A stretch of 64,000 bases of DNA from Bradyrhizobium rifense. Its GTDB lineage: Bacteria > Pseudomonadota > Alphaproteobacteria > Rhizobiales > Xanthobacteraceae. The DNA is taken from positions 102,979-166,978 of the forward strand of contig NZ_VSSS01000001.1 of the NCBI RefSeq assembly GCF_008123425.1, in the 5' to 3' direction. The notes below the pieces were generated by a model. That model saw only the letters and a list, made by a program, of their open reading frames with translations, had not been told where the DNA came from and made no database searches. A program made the translations under genes and the position numbers. This document shows, piece by piece, positions 8,400-17,583 of this stretch. How positions within the stretch are numbered: the first letter of the stretch is position 1; every line of letters starts with the position of its first letter.

Positions 8400-8482
8400 G
8401 GGTGGGCAAAGCGAAGCGTGCCCACCGATTCACGCAACGAGGCAAAGGTGGCGGGCACAGCGCTCCGCGCCTTTGCCCACCC
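8400..8482. repeat. Palindromic intergenic repeat, family A, copy 1
   Basis: Two imperfect hairpin halves, GGGTGGGCAAAGCGAAGC..GCCCACC and GGTGG..GCGCCTTTGCCCACCC, together form a long imperfect palindrome. The same unit occurs at 30629 in the same order and at 50984 with the halves inverted. It is of the kind seen in hundreds of copies in Bradyrhizobium genomes. Confidence 0.85.
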
Positions 8483-8498
8483 TCGGCACCTCGCAACG

Positions 8499-9017
8499 TC
8501 AAATCCTCCCCGACACGTCCTTTTGCACGCGATTGGCCATGTCGATCAGCCGGCGCCACGCCTTCTCAAGGAATGACATCGCGCGGTCGAGATCCTGGTC
8601 GCTGGGTAGCGGGATCTCGATCTTCCGATCACCCTCGGCGACCTTTGGCTCGCCCTTCTTCAGGGAATCGGATTTCGGCAGCGCCTCATCGATCTTGCCG
8701 GAGACAGTCGGACCGGCGGCGAGCTGACCCTTCAGCTTCTCGACCTCGGCCTGGAGCCGGCCGATCTCGGCATCGAACGCCGAGCGCTCGTCGGGCACGG
8801 CATAGCAGGCCCAGCCGGTGCCATTCCTGGTGCAGGTCGAGACCGTGCCGGTGCGGGTGTCGAGCCGCAGCACGCCCTCGGGGATCGGCGTCATGCTGTA
8901 GCGGCCGTTTTCGCCGTCGGGAGCTGATTGAGCGGCAACCAGGCCGCCGCTGAGCGTCGTCACCGCGACGATCGCCGCAGCACACCATGATCTTGTGGAT
9001 GATTTCGCCGGTCTCAT
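8499..9017 (-). CDS. Hypothetical secreted protein with C-terminal coiled coil
   Basis: A 172-residue protein that I do not recognise. The N-terminus (AAAIVAVTTLSGGLVAAQSA) is a signal peptide. A central Cys-containing segment (TCTRNGTGWACYAVPDER) may form a disulfide, and a heptad-like stretch follows (IGRLQAEVEKLKGQL). The end is rich in charged residues. Similar short proteins annotated as hypothetical are common in Bradyrhizobium. The start at 9017 has GGAGAG upstream; a further in-frame start at 9050 would put 11 residues before the signal peptide. Confidence 0.7.
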   Translation of the reverse strand: MRPAKSSTRSWCAAAIVAVTTLSGGLVAAQSAPDGENGRYSMTPIPEGVLRLDTRTGTVSTCTRNGTGWACYAVPDERSAFDAEIGRLQAEVEKLKGQLAAGPTVSGKIDEALPKSDSLKKGEPKVAEGDRKIEIPLPSDQDLDRAMSFLEKAWRRLIDMANRVQKDVSGRI

Positions 9018-9306
9018 CACGCTCTCCGCCACGTCGCGCAGGTGGCACATCCCAAAATTCTACACCCGGGCGGGCGACGGCGCACCGCCCGCGCCTCGAA
9101 TCCGCCGCCAAAAACCGCGTCCGCGATATCAACGATGGCGGCGCCCCCTTTGATCCCGAAAGCCGCGGCGAAATGTCGGCCATTTCGGCGGATCGCGCAG
9201 AGAGCTGCTGCGGTGCGGCGTCACGCTGTGTGCAGCGCTGGCGCGCAAGGCAATATCGCCAATTAAATCAGATACATAAACGAACACGACGCGATCGTGA
9301 CTTGGC

Positions 9307-9335
9307 TTGACTTGATTATGAGCGGTCAGTATGGT
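9307..9335 (+). promoter_or_regulatory. Candidate sigma-70 promoter of the atp F0 operon
   Basis: TTGACT at 9307-9312 and TATGGT at 9330-9335 are separated by 17 bp, a good housekeeping arrangement. They sit 67 bp before atpI. The rest of the 384-bp divergent gap (9018-9401) shows no further gene or clear site. Confidence 0.55.
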
Positions 9336-9401
9336 CCGCGCGGCTTTTGAGGGTGGCGGGCGTGATTTCCATTCAACCGCAGCGTTTCGGGTCTTCGTGG
9401 C

Positions 9402-9776
9402 ATGGCTCAGGACACGGGACGCGGCGAGAATGGAGATCGGCATAGATCGCCCGAGGAAGCTGCGCTTTCCGAACGGCTCGGAAATCTTGATCAGCGGTTG
9501 TCCGAACTTCGCGACCGCCACATCAAGACCGAGCAACCCGCAGGTGACGGTGAAGACAAAGCGGCCAGAGCTTCGGCGATGGCGCTTGGTTTCCGGTTAT
9601 CCTCCGAGTTGGTCGCCGGGGTCGTTGTCGGTGCGGGGATTGGCTGGGGTTTCGACCGCTTGCTGTCGACGTCGCCTTTCGGATTTATCGTGTTCCTGCT
9701 GCTGGGCTTCGTGGCCGGCGTGGTGAATGTGGTGAGAACGGCGGGCGCGGGTCAGAACAGGCGCGGTGGTTCTTAA
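9402..9776 (+). CDS. atpI: ATP synthase accessory protein AtpI
   Basis: A 124-residue protein with a charged, variable N-terminal 60 residues, then two membrane helices (LSSELVAGVVVGAGIGWGFD and PFGFIVFLLLGFVAGVVNVV) separated by RLLSTS. This is the AtpI/AtpZ layout. AtpI helps assemble the c-ring and may affect Mg2+ supply. It is the first gene of the operon, as in other alphaproteobacteria, where the F0 genes are separate from the F1 genes. About 110 bp of GC-rich sequence separate it from atpB. Confidence 0.9.
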   Translation: MAQDTGRGENGDRHRSPEEAALSERLGNLDQRLSELRDRHIKTEQPAGDGEDKAARASAMALGFRLSSELVAGVVVGAGIGWGFDRLLSTSPFGFIVFLLLGFVAGVVNVVRTAGAGQNRRGGS

Positions 9777-9888
9777 GGCCGATCCGAACAGGAGAGGAAT
9801 TTTCGCGCCGGCTTCGCCGGTGCGGGCCGGCCCGGCCGGCAGACCGAGACACGCCGGCTAGCCCGGCAGACCAAGAGATGCCGCGCTG

Positions 9889-10638
9889 ATGAAAATCGAT
9901 CCGATCCACCAGTTCAACATCGAGCCTCTCTTCACGATCGGCCATATCGGCAATCAAACGATCGCCTTCACCAATTCGTCGCTCTACATGCTGGTGGCAG
10001 TCGCGATCATCTCGCTCCTGATGCTTGCCAGCGGCACGCAGCTGGTTCCCGGCCGCCTCCAGTCGGTCGCCGAAATCTCCTACGAGTTCGTCGCCTCGAC
10101 CATCCGCTCGACGGCCGGCTCGGAAGGCATGAAGTTCTTCCCGCTGATCTTCTCGCTGTTCATGTTCATCTGCGTCTCGAACCTGGTCGGCATCATCCCC
10201 TATACCTTCACGATCTCGAGCCATCTGATCGTGACCGCGGCGCTCGCGCTTTTGGTCTTCTTCACCGTGCTGATCTACGGCGTCGCCAAGAACGGCCTGA
10301 AATTCTTCTCGATCTTCGTGCCCCACGGCGTCCCCGGCTACATCCTGCCGCTGGTGATGTTCATCGAGATCCTGTCGTTCTTCCTGCGGCCGGTCTCCCA
10401 CAGCGTCCGTCTGTTCGCCAACATGCTGGCCGGCCACATCGCGCTGAAGGTGTTCGCGGGCTTCGTCGCCATGCTCGGCTTCTCGCTCGGCGCGCTGGGC
10501 TGGTTCGGCGGCGTGCTGCCGCTGGCGCTCACGGTCGCGCTGTACGCTCTCGAGATTCTGGTCGCGTTCCTGCAAGCCTATGTGTTTGCGATCCTGACCT
10601 GCATCTACCTCAACGACGCCATTCATCCGGGACACTGA
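9889..10638 (+). CDS. atpB: ATP synthase F0 subunit a
   Basis: A 249-residue integral membrane protein, the stator half of the proton channel. The essential arginine lies in [25 protein letters not shown]-like sequence at the N-terminus, [21 protein letters not shown] in the middle, and [20 protein letters not shown] at the end are family signatures. Length and topology (five to six helices) match other rhizobial AtpB proteins. Followed 53 bp later by atpE in the same operon. Confidence 0.97.
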   Translation: MKIDPIHQFNIEPLFTIGHIGNQTIAFTNSSLYMLVAVAIISLLMLASGTQLVPGRLQSVAEISYEFVASTIRSTAGSEGMKFFPLIFSLFMFICVSNLVGIIPYTFTISSHLIVTAALALLVFFTVLIYGVAKNGLKFFSIFVPHGVPGYILPLVMFIEILSFFLRPVSHSVRLFANMLAGHIALKVFAGFVAMLGFSLGALGWFGGVLPLALTVALYALEILVAFLQAYVFAILTCIYLNDAIHPGH

Positions 10639-10691
10639 GCGGTCCGGGGAATTTCCACCCAAAACCCAATCTTTCTTCCAAGGAGTCTAAA

Positions 10692-10922
10692 ATGGATCCG
10701 GCAGCAGCAAAACTTATCGGCGCGGGCATCGCATGCATCGGCATGGGCGGCGCGGGCGTCGGCGTGGGCGTGATCTTCGGCAACTACCTCGCCGCAGCCG
10801 TTCGCAACCCCTCGGCCGCTCAGGGCCAGTTCGGTAACCTGATCTTCGGCTTCGCCGTGACCGAAGCGCTCGGCATTTTCTCCCTGCTGATCGCGCTGCT
10901 GCTGCTGTTCGTTCCGCTCTGA
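10692..10922 (+). CDS. atpE: ATP synthase F0 subunit c
   Basis: A 76-residue hairpin of two membrane helices that forms the rotating c-ring. The first helix is Gly-rich ([21 protein letters not shown]), the polar loop reads RNPSA, and the second helix carries the proton-binding Glu in [13 protein letters not shown]. An AAGGAG ribosome site sits at ideal spacing before the ATG, as expected for the most highly translated subunit of the operon. Confidence 0.97.
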   Translation: MDPAAAKLIGAGIACIGMGGAGVGVGVIFGNYLAAAVRNPSAAQGQFGNLIFGFAVTEALGIFSLLIALLLLFVPL

Positions 10923-10982
10923 GGACGAATTTTCGCGCCGCTTCAACCGAAGCGGCGCGCAGGACGGCAACAGGAGTAATCC

Positions 10983-11546
10983 ATGGCTGAGAGTCATGGC
11001 GGGGCGAAAAATCCGGCGGCGGGCGCCCACACCGAGGCCGAAGGCGGTCACGGTGGCGGTTTTCCGCCGTTCGAGAGCAGCACCTATGCTTCACAGCTGG
11101 TGTGGCTCGCGATCTTCTTCGTCGCGCTTTACGTGATCGTGTCCAAGCTCGCTCTGCCGAAGGTCGGCGGTGCGATCGAGGCGCGTCAGAACAAGATCGA
11201 GGGTGACCTCGCCGAGGCGCAGACGCTGAAGGATCAGTCCGAAGCGGCGCTGAAGGCCTATGAAGGCGAGCTCGCTTCGGCGCGTTCGCGGGCACAGGCG
11301 ATCGGCAACGAATCCCGCGACAAGGCGAATGCGCAGGCGGAAGCCGAGCGCAAGGCGCTGGAAGAGCAATTGGCGGCCAAGCTCGCCGAGGCGGAAAAGA
11401 CCATCGCCTCGACCCGTGCGACCGCCATGAGCAACGTCCGCGGCATCGCAGCCGATGCGGCAGGCACCATCGTGCAGCAGCTCACGGGCGTCGTTCCGGA
11501 TGCAGCGTCGGTCAACGCCGCCGTTGATGCGTCCTTGAAGGGTTAG
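10983..11546 (+). CDS. atpF': ATP synthase F0 subunit b' (second b-type stalk protein)
   Basis: A 187-residue peripheral-stalk protein. A His/Gly/Ala-rich N-terminal extension precedes one membrane helix ([19 protein letters not shown]), after which a long Ala/Glu/Lys-rich helix extends into the cytoplasm. Alphaproteobacteria and photosynthetic bacteria carry two different b-type subunits that form a heterodimer. This is the longer one by its N-terminal extension, also annotated atpG or atpX. AACAGGAG precedes the ATG. The atpF gene follows after 5 bp. Confidence 0.92.
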   Translation: MAESHGGAKNPAAGAHTEAEGGHGGGFPPFESSTYASQLVWLAIFFVALYVIVSKLALPKVGGAIEARQNKIEGDLAEAQTLKDQSEAALKAYEGELASARSRAQAIGNESRDKANAQAEAERKALEEQLAAKLAEAEKTIASTRATAMSNVRGIAADAAGTIVQQLTGVVPDAASVNAAVDASLKG

Positions 11547-11551
11547 TCGAT

Positions 11552-12037
11552 ATGTTCTTCGATCCTGAAACCTGGGTCGCCATCGCCTTCGTGATCCTGA
11601 TGGTCGTGTTCGGCTATCTTGGGGTCTTCCAGAAGGCGATGGCTGCGCTCGACCATCGCGCCGACCGCATCAAGGCCGAGCTCGACGACGCGACGCGCCT
11701 CAAGCAGGAAGCCGCCAAGGTGCTCGCCGACTACAAGGCGCGCACCGCCTCGGCCGAGCGCGAGGCCGCCGACATCATCGCCAACGCCAGGAGCGAAGCC
11801 GAACGCATCGCGACCGAGGCCAAGGCGAAGGTGGAAGACTTCGTCGCCCGCCGCACCAAGACCGCGGAGAGCAAGATCGCGCTCGCCGAGGCTCAGGCGG
11901 TGGCCGATGTTCGCGCCGCCGCCGCGGAAGCCGCCGTCCAGGCCGCCTCCACGATCCTGTCGCAGTCGGTCAAGGGCCAGGTCGCCGACGATCTGCTCGC
12001 CAAGGGCATCACCGAGGTTCGCCAGAAGCTGAACTGA
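11552..12037 (+). CDS. atpF: ATP synthase F0 subunit b
   Basis: A 161-residue protein with an N-terminal membrane helix ([19 protein letters not shown]) and a long amphipathic helix ([19 protein letters not shown] onwards) that dimerises with b' and links F0 to the F1 delta subunit. It is the last gene of the operon and is closed by a textbook intrinsic terminator 24 bp after the stop. Confidence 0.95.
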   Translation: MFFDPETWVAIAFVILMVVFGYLGVFQKAMAALDHRADRIKAELDDATRLKQEAAKVLADYKARTASAEREAADIIANARSEAERIATEAKAKVEDFVARRTKTAESKIALAEAQAVADVRAAAAEAAVQAASTILSQSVKGQVADDLLAKGITEVRQKLN

Positions 12038-12060
12038 GCGTAAGAGCCCCATCAATCAAA

Positions 12061-12088
12061 AAGCCGGCGCCCACGCGCCGGCTTTTTT
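12061..12088 (+). terminator. Intrinsic terminator of the atp F0 operon
   Basis: An 8-bp perfect GC stem (GCCGGCGC, loop CCAC, GCGCCGGC), extended by AA/TT pairs, is followed by six T residues. Confidence 0.92.
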
Positions 12089-12110
12089 GTTGGGCAAGAT
12101 GCTTCCTCAT

Positions 12111-12234
12111 CGTCATGCCCGGGCATAGCCGTCCAAAGGACGGCGTCGCTTCCGCTCGCCTATGTCCCGGGCATCCACGACTTGCTTCCGCGCAACAGGT
12201 ACGTGGATGGCCGGGACAAGCCCAGCCATGACGG
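12111..12234. repeat. Long palindromic intergenic repeat (CGTCATGcccgGGC type)
   Basis: The ends CGTCATGC and CCATGACGG are complementary. Internally, CCGTCC/GGACGG and CGGGCATCCACG/CGTGGATGGCCGGG form nested stems. This looks like a member of a dispersed Bradyrhizobium repeat; it is the only copy I see in the window. Confidence 0.75.
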
Positions 12235-12251
12235 CTGAAAACTTTAGCCGC

Positions 12252-12896
12252 TTACTTCTTCTTCCGCGCCTTCGGCTCGGGCGACAGCGCCTGCGGGTCG
12301 AAGCCGACATAGAAGATGTAGGTATCGGCGACTGCGGCTGAAGGCACCGGATAGGACAGGTCCTCGGCGACGAAGGTGAAGGGCACGCTGCCGCCTTCGG
12401 ACATCTCGACCGTGGTCCGGTAGGCCTTCGAAGCGATCACTTTCTCGCCGACACCGCCCTGCACCACGGCCACGCGCAAGGGCACCTCGACCGAGTTGGG
12501 CGCGCCGGCGGGGCCTGCGATGACGCGGCCCTGGATGCCGATACGCGCGACGATCTCGGCGCCATTACGGGTGCATTCGCGCGCCATCTTGGTGATCGAG
12601 GCCTGGAAGCGCACATCGTTGCCGACGGCCGGCTTGCCTGTCGCCCCGACCCCGTAGGTGGACGCTCCGGCGCGCACCGTGACCTGCGGGCAATCGATGT
12701 CGTCATCGGCCGCCGGCTGGCCCGGCGCAGGCGCTGGCTTGGCCGGCTCGTCGGATTTGCCGCCGAACAGGCCCTTGAAGCGGTCGGTCAGCGACTGCGC
12801 CGCGACCGGCGACATGGAAGCGAATGACACCGACAGCGCCAGCGCGATCACCGGACCCCGCCGCAGCGACTTCCGCAATGAGCGAAGCTCGTTCAT
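12252..12896 (-). CDS. Hypothetical periplasmic protein or lipoprotein-like protein
   Basis: A 214-residue protein with a signal peptide (RGPVIALALSVSFASMSPVAAQS). A low-complexity Pro/Ala linker follows, then a compact domain with two Cys (DIDCPQVTV and ARECTRNG), ending in a basic KARKKK tail. I recognise it only as a conserved rhizobial hypothetical; no catalytic motif is visible. The ATG at 12896 has GGAG upstream; the frame is open further but the signal peptide marks this start. The C-terminal basic tail after a secreted domain is unusual. Confidence 0.7.
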   Translation of the reverse strand: MNELRSLRKSLRRGPVIALALSVSFASMSPVAAQSLTDRFKGLFGGKSDEPAKPAPAPGQPAADDDIDCPQVTVRAGASTYGVGATGKPAVGNDVRFQASITKMARECTRNGAEIVARIGIQGRVIAGPAGAPNSVEVPLRVAVVQGGVGEKVIASKAYRTTVEMSEGGSVPFTFVAEDLSYPVPSAAVADTYIFYVGFDPQALSPEPKARKKK

Positions 12897-13017
12897 AAAC
12901 GCCTGTACTCCATGACAACAAGCCGGCGGATCGCCGGTGTGATGCGGTTTATATCGCCAATATCGGCGATCCCAAGGCGAGAAAACAAAGCAGGAAAAAG
13001 CTGACTTTGGCGCGCGT

Positions 13018-13605
13018 TCAGCCGCGAAAATCCTCGTGCAGTAGGCCGAACAGCAAATGGTCCTGCCAGACCCCGTTGATGCAGAGATAGCGGCGCGCCA
13101 GTCCCTCGCGAGAGAAGCCGCACTTCTCCAGCACCCGGATCGACGGCGCGTTGGTGGGAATGCAGGCGGCCTCGACCCGGTGCAGGTTGAGCTCACCAAA
13201 CAGCGTCGGCAGCAGCACCCGCAGCGCCGCGGTCATGTAGCCGCGATGGGCGTTGGGCTGGCCGACCCAATAGCCGATGGTGCCGGCCTGGACGATGCCG
13301 CGCCGGACATTGGCGAGCGTGATGCCGCCAACCATGGCGCCGTCGAGTTCGCGGAAGATCAGAAAGGGATAGGAGCGGTCCGCGGCGATGTCTTCGGAAT
13401 AGCGGCGCAGGCGGCGGCGGAAGCCGGAACGGGTCAGGTCGTCGGACGGCCAGATCGGCTCCCACGGCGTCAAATAATCGCGGCTGGTCTCGCGCAGATG
13501 CGCCCACTGCAGGAAATCCGACATCTGCGGCGCCCGCAGCAACAATCCGTTGCCGCGGGGGGCGAGAGCAGCAGGTCCACTGGATGGCAGGCGAAAGAGG
13601 GCCAT
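13018..13605 (-). CDS. GNAT N-acetyltransferase, RimJ/RimL-like
   Basis: A 195-residue GNAT-fold acetyltransferase. The central IGYWVGQPNAHRGYMTAALRVLL segment is the acetyl-CoA-binding loop in RimJ form, and NAPSIRVLEKCGFSREGLARRYLCINGVWQDHLLFGLL is the family C-terminus. RimJ modifies the N-terminus of ribosomal protein S5 in E. coli; related enzymes act on other proteins, so the substrate is not certain. The gene starts 37 bp after the M16 peptidase stop and may be in one transcript with thrC and the peptidase. Confidence 0.87.
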   Translation of the reverse strand: MALFRLPSSGPAALAPRGNGLLLRAPQMSDFLQWAHLRETSRDYLTPWEPIWPSDDLTRSGFRRRLRRYSEDIAADRSYPFLIFRELDGAMVGGITLANVRRGIVQAGTIGYWVGQPNAHRGYMTAALRVLLPTLFGELNLHRVEAACIPTNAPSIRVLEKCGFSREGLARRYLCINGVWQDHLLFGLLHEDFRG

Positions 13606-13642
13606 GGTGATGCTTCCCGGGGCGGGTCGCCCTGCGCGGCTC

Positions 13643-14932
13643 CTAATGCAGCCGCGCCTTGGCGCGCGCCTTCGTCAATCCTTCCGCAAAAGACACCGCC
13701 GTGTCCAGACCCCTGCCGCTACCCAATGCGACTACCGCAGGGCGGCTGCGCGAAAGCAGTGCACGCGCCGCATCGCGGGTCGATTCGACGCTGACGGCGT
13801 CGATCCGGGCCACCAGCTCCTGCGCCGTCTGCGGCCGGCCATAGGCCAGCACGTGCCGGGCGAGCTGCTCGGCGCGCGAGGAGCAGCTCTCCAGCGCCAT
13901 CAGCAGGCCCGCCTTCATCTGCGCCTTGGCCCGCGCAATCTCGGCCTCGGTCAGGGTCTCGACCGAATCATTCATGATGTCGACCACGACTTCCATCATC
14001 TCCGGCGCGTCGGCGGGATCGGTGCCGGTGTAGAGGCCGAAGAAGCCGGTGTCGGTATAGGGCGCGTGGAACGAGTAGATCGAGTAGCAGAGGCCGCGCT
14101 TCTCTCGGACTTCCTGGAACAGCCGCGACGACATTCCGCCGCCGAGGATGTTGGTGAAGACCTGGAGCGAGAACAGCGACAAATCCGTCTGCGGCACGCC
14201 TTCCAGCGCCAGCGTTAGATGCGCCTGCTCCAGCTCGCGATGCACGACCTTGGCGCCGCCCTTGCCGAACTGAGCTGCCTGCGGCTTCGGCCCCGGCGTC
14301 GCGTCAAAACTGGCAAAGCGCTTCTCGACCTCGGCGACGACCTGCATGTGATCGACGGCGCCCGCTGCCGCGACCACCATGTCGGGCCCGCGGTAATGCG
14401 TCGAGAGATAGTCGCGCAGCGAGTCGCGGTTGAAGGCGCGCAGGGTCTTGGCAGTGCCGAGCAGCGAGCGGCCCATCGGCTGGTCGGGATAGCAGAGCTC
14501 GTTGAGATGCTCGAACACGACGTCGTCGGGCGTGTCCTGGGCCGCGCCGATCTCCTGCACGATGACGTTCTTCTCGCGCTCGAGCTCTTCGGGCTCGAAG
14601 GCGGGATTGGCGAGGATGTCGGCAAGCACGTCGAGCGCGAGCGGCACGTCGGCCTTCATCACGCGGGCATAATAGGACGTGGTCTCGGTCGAGGTGCCGG
14701 CATTGAGGTCGCCGCCGACCGCCTCGATCTCCTCGACGATCTCGCGCGAGGAGCGCCCGGTCGTGCCCTTGAACGCCATGTGCTCGAGCAGGTGTGAGAT
14801 GCCATGCTCGTTCGGCTTCTCATCGCGGCCGCCGACGCCGGCCCAGACGCCGAGCGCGGCGGTCTCGAGGTGAGGCATGTTGTCGGTGACGACGGTCAGG
14901 CCGGAGGCAAGCTTGGAGATCTCGACGCTCAT
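13643..14932 (-). CDS. M16 family zinc metallopeptidase (mitochondrial processing peptidase-like)
   Basis: A 429-residue peptidase. The inverted zinc motif HxxEH appears as HLLEHMAFKGT, and the third ligand Glu lies in the downstream EREKNVIVQEIG segment. The C-terminal half carries the R/Y segment of M16B enzymes (GGGMSSRLFQEVREKRGLCYS). Homologues in alphaproteobacteria resemble the beta subunit of mitochondrial processing peptidase and probably degrade signal or transit-like peptides. The start overlaps the thrC stop by 4 bp (ATGA), a strong sign of translational coupling. Confidence 0.93.
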   Translation of the reverse strand: MSVEISKLASGLTVVTDNMPHLETAALGVWAGVGGRDEKPNEHGISHLLEHMAFKGTTGRSSREIVEEIEAVGGDLNAGTSTETTSYYARVMKADVPLALDVLADILANPAFEPEELEREKNVIVQEIGAAQDTPDDVVFEHLNELCYPDQPMGRSLLGTAKTLRAFNRDSLRDYLSTHYRGPDMVVAAAGAVDHMQVVAEVEKRFASFDATPGPKPQAAQFGKGGAKVVHRELEQAHLTLALEGVPQTDLSLFSLQVFTNILGGGMSSRLFQEVREKRGLCYSIYSFHAPYTDTGFFGLYTGTDPADAPEMMEVVVDIMNDSVETLTEAEIARAKAQMKAGLLMALESCSSRAEQLARHVLAYGRPQTAQELVARIDAVSVESTRDAARALLSRSRPAVVALGSGRGLDTAVSFAEGLTKARAKARLH

Positions 14933-16347
14933 CCGGCAACTCCCTGTTTTGCGGCACGGCTGACCGACAGCACGAACCGCTCCACCTCGCTCTGATCGTT
15001 CTTCATGACCTTCATATGTTCGGATTTGGTCATGAGACCATCGAGCCAGGCCGGCAGTTGCGGCCGCTGGCCACAGGCCGCATCCACGGCGTCGGGGAAT
15101 TTGGCGGGATGTGCGGTCGAGAGCACGATGTTGGGAACGGTCGTGTCGGTGGTATCGCGATCGGCAACCGCGAGCGCCACGGCGGTGTGGGGATCGACGA
15201 GCTCGCCGGCCTCGCGCCAGGCGGCGCGGATCGCAGCCGCAGTCTCGGTCTCGTCGGCGCGACCGGCGTCGAATTCTTCGCGAATCGCAGCGAGCGTGGC
15301 GTCGGGCAGGACAAAGCGGCCCGACTGTTTCAGCGAATCCATCAGCCGGCGCAGGCCGGCCGCATCGCGCTTGCCGGCTTCGAACAGCAGCCGCTCGAAA
15401 TTCGAGGAGATCTGGATGTCCATCGACGGCGAGGCGGTGGCGTGCACCTCGCGCACCTCGTAGATGCCGGTCTTGAGCGTGCGGGCGAGGATGTCATTGA
15501 CGTTGGCGGCGATACGCAAGGTCCGCACGGGAAGACCCATGCGCTTGGCGACGTAGCCTGCAAAAATATCGCCGAAATTTCCGGTCGGCACGATGAAATC
15601 CACCGCGCGCGCCGGTGCGCCGGCGGCGACTGCGGAGGTGAAGTAGTAGACCACCTGCGCGACGATACGGGCCCAGTTGATGGAGTTGACGCCGGACAGC
15701 GAGGTCGCATCGCGGAAGCGATGGTTGTTGAACATCCCCTTCACGAGCGCCTGGCAGTCGTCGAAATTGCCCTCGATGGCGAGCGCATGGACATTGGCGG
15801 CACCGGTCGTCGTCATCATCCGCCGCTGCACCTCGGAGATGCGGCCGTGCGGAAACAGCACGATGAGATCGACATTCTCCAGACCCGCGAAAGCCTCGAC
15901 CGCGGCGCCGCCGGTGTCGCCGGAGGTCGCGACCACAATGGTGGTGCGCTGGCCGCGCTTGGCCAGCACATGGTCCATCAGCCGCGAGATCAGCTGCATC
16001 GCCACGTCCTTGAAGGCGAGCGTCGGACCGTGGAACAGCTCCAGCACGAATTGATGCGGCGACATCTGGCGCAGCGGCACCACGGCGGGATGACGGAAGG
16101 TGGCATAGGCCTCGTTCGCCATGCGGCCGAGGTCTGCGTCGGAAATCTCGCCGCCGACGAAGGGACGGATGACGTCGACCGCGACCTCCCAATAGGGGCG
16201 GCCGAAGAAGCCGGCGATGGTCTCGACCGAAAGCTGCGGCCAAGTCACTGGCACATAAAGGCCGCCGTCGCGGGCAAGCCCGGTCAGCATCACGTCGCAG
16301 AAGCCAAGCTCAGGGGCCTCGCCCCGGGTCGAAATATAACGAGTCAA
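14929..16347 (-). CDS. thrC: Threonine synthase
   Basis: A 472-residue PLP enzyme converting O-phosphohomoserine to threonine. The PLP lysine lies in HGPTLAFKDVAMQ. The N-terminus (RYISTRGEAPELGF) and VATSGDTGGAAVEAF are thrC signatures. I chose the TTG at 16347, giving the family-typical N-terminus and using GGAGGG just upstream; an ATG at 16359 would overlap that ribosome site and add four residues. The gene is the first of a likely thrC-peptidase-acetyltransferase transcript. Confidence 0.95.
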   Translation of the reverse strand: MTRYISTRGEAPELGFCDVMLTGLARDGGLYVPVTWPQLSVETIAGFFGRPYWEVAVDVIRPFVGGEISDADLGRMANEAYATFRHPAVVPLRQMSPHQFVLELFHGPTLAFKDVAMQLISRLMDHVLAKRGQRTTIVVATSGDTGGAAVEAFAGLENVDLIVLFPHGRISEVQRRMMTTTGAANVHALAIEGNFDDCQALVKGMFNNHRFRDATSLSGVNSINWARIVAQVVYYFTSAVAAGAPARAVDFIVPTGNFGDIFAGYVAKRMGLPVRTLRIAANVNDILARTLKTGIYEVREVHATASPSMDIQISSNFERLLFEAGKRDAAGLRRLMDSLKQSGRFVLPDATLAAIREEFDAGRADETETAAAIRAAWREAGELVDPHTAVALAVADRDTTDTTVPNIVLSTAHPAKFPDAVDAACGQRPQLPAWLDGLMTKSEHMKVMKNDQSEVERFVLSVSRAAKQGVAG

Positions 16348-16359
16348 ACTGCCCTCCAA

Positions 16360-16872
16360 AGGCCGACCCGACCTGAATGCGGGCCTTAAGCCTTTGATTT
16401 CACGATGTTCCTAGTTGATAGCCAGAGGCTTCCGGCACCATAGAGTGTTTTGCGGGGCCGCACCATGCCCAACGAAAAAGGGCTGCGGCGATGCCGCAGC
16501 CCCTCTCTTGGAAGGTCTGTCGTTGATGTGTGCAGACCCGGTTTCCGCGTCGGGGCATCGGCCCCAAAAGTCGTTGAGCGAGCTTTCGTCGCCCGTCACG
16601 AAATCGTCAAGAAGAAAAACGGCGCGCAACGCCGAATGTTCCTGTTTTTCCCGATGTGCCCCGGCGGGGCCAACGATCAGGCTGCTCGGCGCCCGGTCCT
16701 ATTGCCCCTTTTTCCCGAATAGATGCACCGGACAAGGAACGAACGCCTCGCCGGCCCATTGTGTCGCCGGAAGGTGTCAGCCGTTGTCCACCATTGCCCG
16801 GATGCATGGCGATACCGATCCGTCGGCCGAACCGGCTGCATCCTGGAGCAACCGGTTCGGTCCCTGACGGTG
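16360..16872. other. 513-bp intergenic region, no convincing gene; possible small RNA on the minus strand
   Basis: No reading frame here has a believable composition. The region contains an inverted repeat directly after the response-regulator stop (CCGAACCGG at 16827-16835 with CCGGTTCGG at 16852-16860) and, about 350 bp further along the minus strand, a strong intrinsic terminator. A terminator this far from the gene, with nothing coding between, raises the possibility of a small RNA or a long 3' UTR. Confidence 0.4.
16472..16504 (-). terminator. Intrinsic terminator upstream of thrC
   Basis: A perfect stem, GGGGCTGCGGC/GCCGCAGCCCC on the minus strand with a short loop, is followed by a run of five T. 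It ends minus-strand transcription before thrC starts. Confidence 0.8.
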
Positions 16873-17517
16873 TCAGTTCATCCCGATTTCCACCGCGATC
16901 CGGATCAGGTCGGAGTGGTTTTTGGCCCCCAGCTTCTGCTTGAGCAGGGACGTGGTGTTGGCGACGGTCTTGTAGGAGATGCCGAGCGCCTCGGCGACCT
17001 CGACGATCTTGTTGCCACGCCCGAGCAGGCGGAGAATTTCCAGCTCCCGGGGCGTCATCTGCGAGGCCGGATTGGCCTTGATCGCGGCACCCGAAAACGT
17101 CACGGCCTCCGCGAGCTGCGGCGAGATGAAATTGTCGCCCGCGACCACCTTGCGCACGGCCTTGAGCAGGATCCGGGGATCGTCACCCTTGGAGACGTAG
17201 CCCTGCGCACCCAGCTCCACCGCGCGCACCACAAAGGCCGGATCGTCGTTCATGCTGAACATGATGATCTTGGCGTCCGGATCGTCCTTGCGGATCCGGC
17301 GCATCAGCTCGAAGCCGGAAACATCGGGCAGGCTGATGTCGATCACGGTCACGTCGGGCCGCTTGCTGACATAGGCACGATGGCCTGATTTCGCGTCGGT
17401 CGCCTCGTCGATCCGAATCGAATGGTCGGATGCGAAAAGGGTGCGGCAACCGGACAGCACCACGGGATGATCGTCGACGATCAGGACCCTGGTCGCCGGC
17501 TTGGCGGTATCTTGCAT
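16873..17517 (-). CDS. NarL-family response regulator paired with the divergent MoxY-like kinase
   Basis: A 214-residue regulator. The receiver has DD at 15-16, phospho-acceptor Asp60 in VIDISLPD, and Lys in YVSKGDD. The LuxR-type DNA-binding domain reads MTPRELEILRLLGRGNKIVEVAEALGIS and ends KLGAKNHSDLIRIA. The sensor kinase gene is divergent across 66 bp, so the pair is probably controlled from one intergenic region. Resembles the MoxX/MoxY arrangement. Confidence 0.92.
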   Translation of the reverse strand: MQDTAKPATRVLIVDDHPVVLSGCRTLFASDHSIRIDEATDAKSGHRAYVSKRPDVTVIDISLPDVSGFELMRRIRKDDPDAKIIMFSMNDDPAFVVRAVELGAQGYVSKGDDPRILLKAVRKVVAGDNFISPQLAEAVTFSGAAIKANPASQMTPRELEILRLLGRGNKIVEVAEALGISYKTVANTTSLLKQKLGAKNHSDLIRIAVEIGMN

Positions 17518-17583
17518 CGCGCGCTCTCTTGTTTTCTGGACTCATAGACCGGCGGGAACAAATGGAAAGAGAAAATCCCGCCA

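Noticed and set aside
16415..16867. 150-residue plus-strand ORF between thrC and the response regulator
   Set aside because: Unusual Cys/Pro/Ser-rich composition, no ribosome site, and it spans a clear terminator.
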